This document shows positions 1 through 8,178 of a stretch of 64,000 bases of DNA, in pieces. Every line of letters begins with the position of its first letter. Position 1 is the first letter of the stretch. Position numbers and translations under genes: made by a program. The notes beneath the pieces were generated by a model. The model worked only from the letters and a program-made list of their open reading frames with translations, was not told where the DNA came from and made no database searches. Origin of the DNA: DATFFO01 sp963772815 (GTDB lineage Bacteria; Actinomycetota; Acidimicrobiia; Spongiisociales; ZC4RG35); contig CAVYYV010000002.1 in assembly GCA_963772815.1 (NCBI GenBank), forward strand, positions 425,788 through 489,787, read 5' to 3'.

Positions 1-2
1 CC

Positions 3-269
3 CAGGACGGCCCGCATTGCCTCCTCAGCGGCCTGAAGCCTGCAACCGGCCAGAGTCTGGAACATTTCACCGACGATCACGTCGTCGCCTTCGAGGCGGA
101 AGCGTTCGACACCAAAGCCCGCCGCTCGAGGCCGGGCGCGTCCATCGAGGCTGTCTTAGACTCGGTCCATTACACCGCCAACGTCGATCTTCTGGAGCTG
201 ACTTGTACCGACAAGAGCTGGAAACGATGGATGCGACGGCTCGACGGGAGGTGCAATCCGGGCGCCTGA
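3..269 (+). CDS. 3' end of an unidentified gene (partial)
   Basis: The frame is open from the window edge to a TGA at 267-269 and has GC-rich third positions. It reads like a real C-terminus, with DDHVVAFEAEAFDTKARR in its first half. I do not recognise the family. It would overlap the next gene's start by about 67 nt, which is unusually long. It could therefore be a spurious frame, or its end may be shifted by an indel. Confidence 0.35.
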   Translation, partial: QDGPHCLLSGLKPATGQSLEHFTDDHVVAFEAEAFDTKARRSRPGASIEAVLDSVHYTANVDLLELTCTDKSWKRWMRRLDGRCNPGA

Positions 270-1507
270 GTCAGCTGGTCGACCGGCTCCGCCACCTCGA
301 TGCCCCCTATTGGGCGGAGAAGCTAGGCGACCATCCCGGTATCTCGTCGGTAGACGAGCTGGAGTCGCTTCCCTTCACCGAGAAGGGCGAATTCCGCGAC
401 ACCTATCCATACGACATGCTGACCGTGCCGTTGGAGGACGTGGTCCGGATCCATGCCTCGTCGGGGACATCGGGCAAGCCGACGATCGTCGCCTACACCG
501 CCCACGACGTGGCCCTGTTCTCCGAGGTGGTGGCACGGTGCCTCTCCGCGGCCGGCGCCTCGTCCGAAGACGTGATCCAGATCTCCTACGGATACGGCCT
601 GTTCACCGGTGGCCTGGGCCTGCACTACGGGGCCGAGGAGCTGGGGGCTACGGCCGTTCCCGCTTCCGGAGGCAACCCTGGGTTCCAGGTCAACCTGATG
701 GCCGACGCCGGCGTGACCGGCCTCGCCTGCACTCCCTCATTCGCGCTCGTCCTGGCCGAGCGAGCCGAGGCCATGGGGATCTGGGGCGACATCGGGGTGC
801 GCTGGGGAATCCATGGTGCCGAGCCTTGGTCGGAGAGCCTGCGGGAGAAGATCGAGGACGCCTGGGGAGGGAACTACGACGCGATCGACATCTACGGGCT
901 GTCGGAGGTCATCGGTCCCGGGGTGGGTGGAGAGTGCCGGGAGAACAAGGGCGGCCTGCACATCCCCGACGACCACTTCCTGCCCGAGATCGTCGACCCC
1001 GAGACCGGCGAGTCGGTGGAGGAGGGAGAGCGAGGCGAGCTGGTCCTCACCAGCCTCACCAAGCAAGCCCAACCCGTGATCCGATACCGCACCCGCGACA
1101 TAACCCGGTTCCTGCCCGGGCCTTGCAGCTGCGGCCGCACCACGCGGAGAATCGCCCGAATCGAGGGGCGGGCCGACGACATGTTGATCATCCGGGGCAT
1201 CAACGTCTACCCGCGCACCATCGAGGAGATCCTGATGGGCGACCCGCAGGTGGGTCCCAACTACGCCATCATCGTCGACCGAAGAGGCCGCCAGGCCGAG
1301 GTGGAGGCAAGGGTGGAGATCGCCGAAGAACACCTGGCGGACCAGCGTGAGATCGTGGCCGGCCGTCTACGCAGCCGTCTGACCGAGACCGTCCGTCTGC
1401 GAGTCGACGTCACCGTAGGGCTGCCCGGCAGCATCCCCAGGGCAGAATTGGGCAAGGCCAAGCGGGTGTTCGAGAAGACCGGCGACGAGGACCCCCTCAC
1501 TCCTTAG
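203..1507 (+). CDS. Phenylacetate-CoA ligase family AMP-forming enzyme
   Basis: A 434-residue member of the adenylate-forming PaaK branch, which activates an (aryl) carboxylic acid to an acyl-AMP and then an acyl-CoA. The ATP/AMP-binding loop SSGTSGKPT lies near residues 86-94. SYGYGLFTGGLGLHYG, YGLSEVIGPGVGGEC and the C-terminal lid motif RGINVYPRTIEEIL follow. The length matches PaaK (about 430-440). I chose the TTG at 203 because GGAG at 194-197 is correctly spaced and the residues YRQELETM align with the usual PaaK N-terminus. ATG 227 is the alternative. No other paa genes are adjacent, so the substrate is unknown. Confidence 0.88.
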   Translation: MYRQELETMDATARREVQSGRLSQLVDRLRHLDAPYWAEKLGDHPGISSVDELESLPFTEKGEFRDTYPYDMLTVPLEDVVRIHASSGTSGKPTIVAYTAHDVALFSEVVARCLSAAGASSEDVIQISYGYGLFTGGLGLHYGAEELGATAVPASGGNPGFQVNLMADAGVTGLACTPSFALVLAERAEAMGIWGDIGVRWGIHGAEPWSESLREKIEDAWGGNYDAIDIYGLSEVIGPGVGGECRENKGGLHIPDDHFLPEIVDPETGESVEEGERGELVLTSLTKQAQPVIRYRTRDITRFLPGPCSCGRTTRRIARIEGRADDMLIIRGINVYPRTIEEILMGDPQVGPNYAIIVDRRGRQAEVEARVEIAEEHLADQREIVAGRLRSRLTETVRLRVDVTVGLPGSIPRAELGKAKRVFEKTGDEDPLTP

Positions 1508-1576
1508 AGGCGCGGGCGGGCCACTTTGGCTGGTTCGCACGACCCAACGAGTCGGGCTCTCCCCAGCCGATAGCCC

Positions 1577-1956
1577 TTGCATGCGGAAACACATCACCTC
1601 TCGGAGCGCCGTGACGAGGCGCTTGGTGAGCGAGGCGTGAGCGTGATCTCCTATGCCCTGCTGCTCTCTCTGATTGCCACGGTTGGGTTCGGCGCCATCA
1701 TGACCCTCGGCCACCAAACGGCGACAGTTTCGAAGGCGTGCCGTCGGCGCTCGGCTCCGACACCGGGGAGAGTTCCACGACCACCACCCGCCCGATGACG
1801 CGTGAGGAGAAATGGCAAGCGGCCCAGGACGACTGGCGCAACGCCATCGACCAGGCCAACTCCGACTACTCCGACTACTCCGACTACTCCGACGCCATTG
1901 CAGCGGCCAAGAAGGTGGCCAAGAAGGAGTACCAGCATTCCCGCAGGAACCCCTGA
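1577..1956 (+). pseudogene. Flp/type IVb pilin-like protein, one frameshift
   Basis: The first part has a prepilin-like N-terminus: a charged leader, then GVSVISYALLLSLIATVGFGA, resembling the Flp/Fap pilin transmembrane helix. The usual Glu at +5 appears to be Ser (ISY rather than IEY). The frame closes early, but a second frame continues at once with an acidic, Thr-rich tail ending in a basic helix. Restoring one T in the run near 1728-1731 joins the two frames. No tad assembly genes are in the window. Real lesion and base-calling error are both possible. Confidence 0.5.
1861..1893 (+). repeat. 9-bp tandem repeat encoding Ser-Asp-Tyr units
   Basis: TCCGACTAC occurs three times in tandem, followed by a partial fourth unit. 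It encodes SDYSDYSDYSD in the tail of the pilin-like reading frame, a possible slippage hot spot. Confidence 0.85.
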
Positions 1957-1973
1957 GTCTCGCCGCCGGCCGG

Positions 1974-2942
1974 CTAGGGGACGATGACGAGCTTGCCGAG
2001 GGCGTGTCCCTCCCCCAGGTACCGCAGCGCATCGGCCGTCTTCTCCAGGGGGTAGGTGTTCTCGATCACCGCAGCGATCTCGCCCTCATCCAGCAGCCTT
2101 GCCACGAACTCCAGGTCGTCGATTCTGGCCCGGGCCGTGAACCAGGTGAAGCGCCGGCCGACGAACGACGACGCAACCTTGCGAGAGATCAGCCTGAAGA
2201 ACGGGCCCGCCACGGGGTACTTGGGTCCGGTGATCGTCACGTTGATCCCTGTGGCGGTGAGCACTCGCCTGGTCTGTGACCAGGGTCGGTCGCCCACGTT
2301 GTCGAACAGGACGTCGTAGCCTCGCTCGGTCTGGACGAAGTCGTGCCTGGTGTAGTCGATGACCTCATCGGCGCCGATCGAGCGGACCATGTCCACCTTG
2401 GTGGTGCTGCACACGGCCGTGACCCGGGCTCCGAGGTGCTTGGCGATCTGCACGGCGAAGGTGCCCACGCCGCCCGAGGCTCCGTTGACCAAGACCCGCT
2501 GACCCTTCTCGACCCGGGCCACGTCCCGGAGACCTTCGAGTGCGGTCAGGCTCGCCAAGGGGGTCGCTGCTGCCTGCTCGAAGCCGACCCCGTCGGGCTT
2601 GATGACCAACCGTTCCTCCGGCACGGCGACGGATTCGGCGAAGCCGCCATGGCCGATAAAGCCGAACACCGGATCGCCGACCGAGAAGCGAGACACATCC
2701 GGGCCGACCGCCTCCACGGTGCCCGCCACGTCGGCACCGGGAATCTGGCTATTGGGCACGCGCAGGCCGGTCTGCAGACGGGCCAGAAGGGGATACCCGG
2801 TGGTCATGTGCCAGTCCCAGATGTTGAGCGAGGCAGCCCGGACCTCGACGAGAACCTGTCCCACGCCCGGCTCAGGGCGATCCACCTCACTCAGTTCGAG
2901 AACCTCGGGGGTCCCATAGCGCTCCTGGACGACGGCCCGCAT
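1974..2942 (-). CDS. Zinc-independent MDR family NAD(P)H:quinone reductase-like enzyme
   Basis: A medium-chain dehydrogenase/reductase of about 322 residues that reduces a quinone or enone, or oxidises an alcohol, with NAD(P)H. An N-terminal GroES-like domain (MRAVVQERYG onward) precedes a Rossmann domain with VNGASGGVGTFAVQIAK. The structural zinc cysteine cluster is absent, as in quinone reductases. The start at 2942 follows AGGAAAGGACAAG. Two copies of a TAC-N3-GTA palindrome lie 44-84 bp upstream and are shared with the operon at 39139-39729. Closely related paralogues are at 26012 and 38162. Confidence 0.9.
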   Translation of the reverse strand: MRAVVQERYGTPEVLELSEVDRPEPGVGQVLVEVRAASLNIWDWHMTTGYPLLARLQTGLRVPNSQIPGADVAGTVEAVGPDVSRFSVGDPVFGFIGHGGFAESVAVPEERLVIKPDGVGFEQAAATPLASLTALEGLRDVARVEKGQRVLVNGASGGVGTFAVQIAKHLGARVTAVCSTTKVDMVRSIGADEVIDYTRHDFVQTERGYDVLFDNVGDRPWSQTRRVLTATGINVTITGPKYPVAGPFFRLISRKVASSFVGRRFTWFTARARIDDLEFVARLLDEGEIAAVIENTYPLEKTADALRYLGEGHALGKLVIVP

Positions 2943-2985
2943 CTTCTTGTCCTTTCCTGCCTGGCGGTGATGAGCCTCCGTTTCG

Positions 2986-3026
2986 TACAGCGTAAGGCTC
3001 GGTGCCAACATACTCCATACAGCGTA
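2986..3026 (-). promoter_or_regulatory. Paired operator TACGCTGTA upstream of MDR gene
   Basis: TACAGCGTA occurs at 2986-2994 and 3018-3026 on the top strand. Read towards the gene, both are inside CCTTAC-GCT-GTA, an imperfect CCTTAC-N3-GTAAGG palindrome. The centres are 32 bp apart. The size and symmetry suit a TetR-type repressor. The same half-sites recur at 39752-39786, upstream of another MDR operon. The cognate regulator is not adjacent. Confidence 0.6.
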
Positions 3027-3063
3027 AGGCTGTCAAGTGGAGCTGGTTCCGGGAACTGCGCTC

Positions 3064-6000
3064 TCAGCCGCCCAGGGAGTCGAGGAGTCCCACGATCCAG
3101 GCAAAGTCCAGCTCGGCCGCCTTGGCCCGCACTATCTCGTGCTCCCGATCCGCCGGTTCCCCCAGGGCACGCAGGGCCTCGATCCGCCGGGCATCGCAAT
3201 AGGCTCGCCAGTACTCCCAGATCGTCATGCGGCGTGCCCGTGCCCAGGCGTCGGGGTCCGGTTGGGTGAGCCGAGTCAGCTCTGCCTCGGCACAGGCCAG
3301 GTAGCCCTGGGGGGTGCCGAGCTGAACCGAGGCACCCATGTTCAGGGGGTGGGCTTCGAGGGTGGCGCGGATCTGCTCGACCGCCGCCGCGGCTTCGGGG
3401 GCGTGCCCGGCATCGACCTCGGCCTGGACGAGCGCTCGCATGGTGCCCAGCGTCATCGACTCCTCATCGGCCCGGAGACGGAAGGCGAGGTGCTGGTCGA
3501 CCATGCGGCGGGTCCCCTCCAGGTCCCCCAGCAGACATGTGGCCTCGGCCCAGCTCGGAAACAGATCGTGGTGCCATCTGCCCGGCGGTCCAAGCGCCAC
3601 CACCTTCTCGAAAGCATCGACCGCCTGGTCGTTCCTGCCTCGCATCCAGTGCATGACTCCGGTGGTAACGAGGACACCCATCCTCTGATACTCCCCACCC
3701 CCTTCCATCCCCTCGAGAGCGCCCTCCACCAGAGCCCAGTCGGCCCGACGAATGCCGAGCCATTCAAAGCCCCAGGCGAGCGAATCACCGGCCTCGACCA
3801 TCTCCAGAAGGCGATCCTCGACCTGGCGGGTTCTATCACCTCCGTCTTCGGAATCCCTGGCCATGGTGGCCAGTAGGTACACCTCAGACACCCGGAGCTC
3901 CAGACTGGGCACGCCGGCCTCCCGGGCAGCCTCGATCGCAGCCATGGCCGGCGCGAGAACGGCCTCGGGCCCGGCCCCGGCCCAGACCTGGGCCCAACCC
4001 ATGGCGTAGTGGGCCAGGGCACGGACCGAGGACGGCCCACCCTCACTGCGACGGATCCCGCGGCCGGCCATCTCCACCCCCACGGCGGGGTCGAGCATGA
4101 GCCCGAACCCGTTGGAGATCATGGCCAGGAGCCGGACGGCGGCGACGGCGTCGAAGCTTTCGTCGACTGCGTCGGCCGCCTCGTGCAGCGTGGCCGTCGC
4201 CTCAGCCGGCCGACCAATCTCCGCTTCGGCACGCCCTCGCAGGCAGAGAAGGTGAGCCCGCACAGTGGGCGTCATGGCCCGATGGGTGAGGGCGGTCTCG
4301 GCGGCTGCCAGGACGGCGGTCGGGTCACCCAGCCCGTAGAAGCGATACGAGGCCAGGGCCTGGGCAAGCGGCACGGCGATCTCGTCCTGGCCGTTGCTCC
4401 AATCCAGCGCCACCACCAGGTTGTCTTCCTCGGCTCCGGTCCGGGTCAGGTCGTCGTCACGGTCGTCACCGAAGTGGTCCAGACGGGACGCCCATTCGGC
4501 GAACCAGGCCGCATGCCGGTCCTTCCACTCTCCCAACTCGCCCCGATCGATGAGCTTGCGCATGGCGAATTGCCGCAGCGTCTCCAAGAGCCCGAACCGG
4601 GATGTGCCAGCGCCCGTGTGGGCCTGCACCATCGACTTCTCCACCAGAGCCGAGAGCAGGTCTAGAACGTCCAGGGCATCGATCGGGCCACCGGCACAGA
4701 TGCCTTCTACCGCTTCCAGGGAGAACCCGCCCCGGAAGACCGAAAGGCGCTCGAACAGCAGTCGTTCCTCCTGGCCCAGGAGCTGGTAGCTCCAGTCCAC
4801 CGCCGCCTCCAGGGTCTGTTGTCGGGGCAGCGCTGCCCGGCTTCCCCCGGTCAGGAGCCGGAACCGATCCCCGAGCCGATCAGCGATCTGTTCCAGGTCG
4901 AGGACGCGCGCCCTGCTGGCCGCCAACTCGATGGCGAGCGGGACTCCGTCCAACAGGCGGCAGATCCTCTCGATATGAGGACGCGTCTCGTGGTTCAGCT
5001 CGAGATCGGGCGCCACCGCGTTGGCCCGCTCCATGAAGAGGAGGACCGCCTCGGGCTCGTAGCCGTCGGCCGTGACTTCAAGCGAGGGGATCTGCCATAT
5101 CCACTCCCCCGCCAAACCCAGCCCCTCTCTGCTCGAAGCGAGCACCACGACCCGTTCGGCCTTGGCGAGCACTTCGCCGATCACCTTGGCTGCCTGGTCC
5201 AAGACGTGTTCGCAGTTGTCGACCACCAGCAACATCTGGAGATGTCTGATCCGTTCGACGATCCGCTCGGTCACGTCGACGGGAGCACCCTCTTCGAATC
5301 TGATCCCCAACGCCGACGCAAACGCAGCAGGGACCGCCTCGAAGTCGCTGACCGGCGCCAGTTCGACGAAACGGGCCCCGTTGACAAAGACCGACGCCAT
5401 CTCCGCGGCAACCTGGAGACTGAGACGGGTCTTGCCGGCCCCGCCCACGCCGGTGATCGTCACCAGTCGGTGTTGCTCGACCAGCTTCCGAACCTCGAGG
5501 AGCTGCGCCTCACGACCGATGAAGCTGGTGAGCTGAAGAGGCAGGTTGTGGTCGACGCCCTCCAGGGTGCGGAGTGGGGGAAATGCCTCGGCGAGGCCTC
5601 CCCCGGCCAGCTGGTGCAGGTGCTGGGCGAGCTCGAGATCCTTCAATTGGTGAGTCCCGAGATCGATCAGCCGAAAACCGTCCGGAAGCGGCGCCAGCAA
5701 TGAAGCGGTGGCGGTGGAGACGAGGACCTGTCCTCCATGACCGGCATCGGCGATCCGGGCCGCCGAGCTAACCGCCAACCCGTAGTAGTCCCCGTTGCGC
5801 TCGACCGCGTGCCCGGTGTGGATGCCGATCCGCACCCGAAGCGGCTCACCCGGCCAGCCGGCTTGGTCGAGAGAGCGCTGGATCCGGGCCGCAGCCCGGA
5901 CCGCGTCCGCCGGGTCGCCGAACACGGCCAGCACTCCGTCACCGGTGTGTTTCACGGCGTGCCCGGAGGCCTCCTCGATGGCGAGGCGAGTCCGCTCATC

Positions 6001-6108
6001 GTGCAGCTCCAGAGCCTGGTCCATGGCCGGATCCTCCGCCCACCGTCGCGTGCTGCTCTCGATGTCGGAGATCAGGAAAGTAACCATGCCGGAAGGCAGC
6101 TCAGCCAT
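3064..6108 (-). CDS. Class III adenylate/guanylate cyclase domain-ATPase regulator
   Basis: A 1014-residue multidomain signalling protein. Residues about 8-165 form a class III cyclase domain with metal-ligand motifs FLISDIESS and HTGDGVLAVF; the usual VNxAARL appears as VSSAARI, so the catalytic Asn is Ser and activity is doubtful. An NB-ARC/AAA-like ATPase follows, with FIGREAQL, Walker A GVGGAGKTRLS and Walker B LLVVDNCEH. The C-terminal half is helical and TPR-like. There is no LuxR HTH at the end, unlike many related regulators. It stands alone on the minus strand. Confidence 0.85.
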   Translation of the reverse strand: MAELPSGMVTFLISDIESSTRRWAEDPAMDQALELHDERTRLAIEEASGHAVKHTGDGVLAVFGDPADAVRAAARIQRSLDQAGWPGEPLRVRIGIHTGHAVERNGDYYGLAVSSAARIADAGHGGQVLVSTATASLLAPLPDGFRLIDLGTHQLKDLELAQHLHQLAGGGLAEAFPPLRTLEGVDHNLPLQLTSFIGREAQLLEVRKLVEQHRLVTITGVGGAGKTRLSLQVAAEMASVFVNGARFVELAPVSDFEAVPAAFASALGIRFEEGAPVDVTERIVERIRHLQMLLVVDNCEHVLDQAAKVIGEVLAKAERVVVLASSREGLGLAGEWIWQIPSLEVTADGYEPEAVLLFMERANAVAPDLELNHETRPHIERICRLLDGVPLAIELAASRARVLDLEQIADRLGDRFRLLTGGSRAALPRQQTLEAAVDWSYQLLGQEERLLFERLSVFRGGFSLEAVEGICAGGPIDALDVLDLLSALVEKSMVQAHTGAGTSRFGLLETLRQFAMRKLIDRGELGEWKDRHAAWFAEWASRLDHFGDDRDDDLTRTGAEEDNLVVALDWSNGQDEIAVPLAQALASYRFYGLGDPTAVLAAAETALTHRAMTPTVRAHLLCLRGRAEAEIGRPAEATATLHEAADAVDESFDAVAAVRLLAMISNGFGLMLDPAVGVEMAGRGIRRSEGGPSSVRALAHYAMGWAQVWAGAGPEAVLAPAMAAIEAAREAGVPSLELRVSEVYLLATMARDSEDGGDRTRQVEDRLLEMVEAGDSLAWGFEWLGIRRADWALVEGALEGMEGGGEYQRMGVLVTTGVMHWMRGRNDQAVDAFEKVVALGPPGRWHHDLFPSWAEATCLLGDLEGTRRMVDQHLAFRLRADEESMTLGTMRALVQAEVDAGHAPEAAAAVEQIRATLEAHPLNMGASVQLGTPQGYLACAEAELTRLTQPDPDAWARARRMTIWEYWRAYCDARRIEALRALGEPADREHEIVRAKAAELDFAWIVGLLDSLGG

Positions 6109-6181
6109 GCGCCTTACCGTAGATCGTCATCCGGTGGCGAAGTTCCGTGGCCTGCGGCTTGGCTACAGAAACGTCCGGCCC

Positions 6182-6532
6182 TCAGGAGTCGGACTCGACG
6201 AGCTCGGCGAGCCTGTCCAGCGACATGCTCCAACCCAGCTCGTTGTCGGCGGGAGACAACCCAGGGGGCAGGTGGTCGTGAACCCCGATGAGAGCCGTGC
6301 CGCCGTCGCCGGCGTCGACCAGCGTGTCGGTGATGGTCATCTCGCCCTGCAACGAAGGGTCGTCGGTCGCGAACTCGACGACCTGGACAACCTCGCTGCA
6401 CGGCACGAGCGCGGTGAAGCGCCCATGGAACGAATCGATCTGGGCGTTGGTCTTCCCGTCGGTGGTCGCCACGTCGTAGGTGAGCGAGATGCGGAAAGTC
6501 TGATGCCGCTTCCGCCCAGGGTCAGGTGACAC
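6182..6532 (-). pseudogene. SRPBCC/AHSA1-like protein, N-terminus lost
   Basis: 116 codons carry the C-terminal two thirds of an AHSA1-type START-like domain: FRISLTYD, then HGRFTALVPCSEVVQVVEF, and GWSMSLDRLAELVE at the end. Normal members have about 45-50 more N-terminal residues, including the DPEALxxWLPP region, which is absent. The truncation point coincides with the start of a DUF4386 fragment on the other strand, so a recombination junction lies near 6530. Confidence 0.65.
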
Positions 6533-6624
6533 TGGGGGCGGTTATCGAGATAATCCTGGTGATTTCGGTGTTTGGCATCGCGGTGATGTTCTTCCCGATC
6601 CTCAAGAGACAGAACGAGGGCACA
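6526..6624 (+). pseudogene. Fragment of a DUF4386-type membrane protein
   Basis: The frame reads GAVIEIILVISVFGIAVMFF then PILKRQNEG, a close match in pattern to the conserved middle of DUF4386 proteins (hydrophobic helix, then P-[IV]-L-[KR]-R-x-N-E-G). It then degenerates and stops at 6682-6684. A complete DUF4386 gene is present at 25212-25961. The match is from family memory and was not searched. Confidence 0.5.
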
Positions 6625-6680
6625 AATCCTCTGGCAGCCAGTGCGTGTACTCGCGACTGTTCAGTGCTGAAAGGAGTGAC

Positions 6681-6971
6681 ATGATGTTCACACAAGAGAT
6701 TGTGGCCGCAGCGCTGGGGACGATCGGAGTCGACATCGAGGACGAGGACTTCGAGATCGCCGACGTTCTACGAGGTATGAAGGTCGAGCTGGAGCACGGG
6801 ACCCGGTTCCCCGATCTGGATGTCACAGGAGACGATCCCGTGATCACCGCCAAGATCGCTCTCGCCCATCTAAGGGAATTCCCTGATTACTACGACAGGC
6901 TCGATGCCATGGAACGCGAAGCAGACGCGGCCTGGTCGGTTCTACGCGACGAGACCCCCGGGATCGTCTGA
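6681..6971 (+). CDS. Small DUF5661-like protein
   Basis: 96 residues: a short N-terminal helix, then DVLRGMKVELEHGTR, VTGDDPVITAKIALAHLREF and PDYYDRLDAMERE, the pattern I associate with DUF5661. The function is unknown. The start at 6681 follows AAGGAGTG. Acidic and soluble, with no signal peptide. It stands alone between the fragment above and the cyclase remnant. Confidence 0.7.
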   Translation: MMFTQEIVAAALGTIGVDIEDEDFEIADVLRGMKVELEHGTRFPDLDVTGDDPVITAKIALAHLREFPDYYDRLDAMEREADAAWSVLRDETPGIV

Positions 6972-7204
6972 GAGGCACGACTCCAACTTCCGATCTGGGA
7001 AAGCAACCCGATCGGTTGGCCGGGCGGAAACCTGGAGTTGATGTCCTCTTAACACGCCTTCACTATTTTGGGCAGTGACCGGGGATCTTGCTTCCTCTTC
7101 TCACCCGGTCCTGCGAGCCGCTCATCAGGTCTTCTTCCTCCTCCGGAACTGATGGGCGGTTCCGCTCGTCTGGGGGATTAGCGTGTCAACTGCGGGACCC
7201 CCGC

Positions 7205-8014
7205 CTAGGCGCGCAGCGGCGGGAAGTCCTCTTCGAGACCGGGAGCAACGATCTGGAAGAGCTCCATCTCCTCGGGCAACCCGCGCAGGGCATACACGCC
7301 GGGAGACCTGAATTTCGTCTGGATCGGCGTGTGTTCGGCTGTTTGTTGGCGAACGATCGCCGAAGCCACCACCTGGCCACCGTGGCCGGAGAAACAGACC
7401 CGGGAGGCGGCATTGACGTCCAGTCCCACATACCCGGTCTCAGTTCGAGCCGGTGTGCCGCAATGCAGCCCGATCCGGACCCGCGCCGGCGCCGGCCACG
7501 CTTCTGTCGCCATGCCCCGCTGTACGGCGATGGCCGCCTGCACGGCCTCCGGAGCGGTCGAGAAGACGGCGAAGAACTCGTCACCGCGGGCATCCACCTC
7601 GTAGCCGCCGGCAGCATCGACCGCGCTCCTGATCAAGTCCCACAGCCCTTACAGCAGGCCGGGATAGCCACGGCCGAGGCGATCGGCCAGACCGGTCGAT
7701 CCCTCGATGTCCACCATCATGAACGTGACCGGCCCGGTGGGGAGATCAGACCGCTGTCCCGAGCGCGCCTCCCTCATCTGGGCGGCCACGAACCCGACCG
7801 GTGCTATCCCGAATCCGACCGCGGCCTTCAACAGTCTGCGAAAGGCATGCTCGCGGGCTTCCTGGCTCTCGAAGCGCACCTGGCTGAATCGGGCCAGGGC
7901 GTTTCGAACGTGAGCTTCGTCGTGAATCGGCAAACGCCGCTTCCCCGTCGAATCCACATACGCGAAGGAGCGGTCGGGGAGTTTCGCCCTCTGTTCCGCA
8001 CTGAGCTTCGCCAC
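7205..8014 (-). pseudogene. Class III nucleotide cyclase, single frameshift
   Basis: Two abutting frames together make one cyclase of about 270 residues. The first (8014-7649) has a helical N-terminal region and the metal motif FMMVDIEGST. The second (from about 7636) continues with EVDARGDEFFAVF, VRIGLHCG and the catalytic motif DVNAASRV, with Asn and Arg intact. One indel near 7640-7650 separates them. All other residues look functional, so this may be a recent lesion or a sequencing error. Confidence 0.7.
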
Positions 8015-8113
8015 GAACGGAATCCTACGGCGCGGCCGGCTGGGCCGTCCCGGCCACGAATCCCGCTCGTCGGGCTCCTTCCGCCGGTGCCGACTCCCTC
8101 ATGGATCTTGGGT

Positions 8114-8152
8114 TTGACAACCAATATACGAAACGATACGGTTTAGTTTCGT
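8114..8152 (+). promoter_or_regulatory. Promoter and TetR-type operator of the MFS-tetR operon
   Basis: A consensus -35 box TTGACA lies at 8114-8119. Downstream is an inverted repeat, ACGAAAC (8128-8134) and GTTTCGT (8146-8152), with a second nested AAAC/GTTT pair. The repeat covers the expected -10 and start region, 27 bp before the GTG start. Probably bound by the TetR encoded at 9729. Confidence 0.6.
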
Positions 8153-8178
8153 TATTCAGCCGTAGAGAAGGAATGTAA

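Noticed and set aside
310..1350. Long arginine-rich open frame inside the PaaK-like gene
   Set aside because: It is an out-of-frame shadow of a GC-rich gene, with no domain and extreme Arg/Gly content.
1861..1893. Tandem repeat considered as a CRISPR or VNTR array
   Set aside because: Only three 9-bp units without spacers, in frame inside a coding tail.
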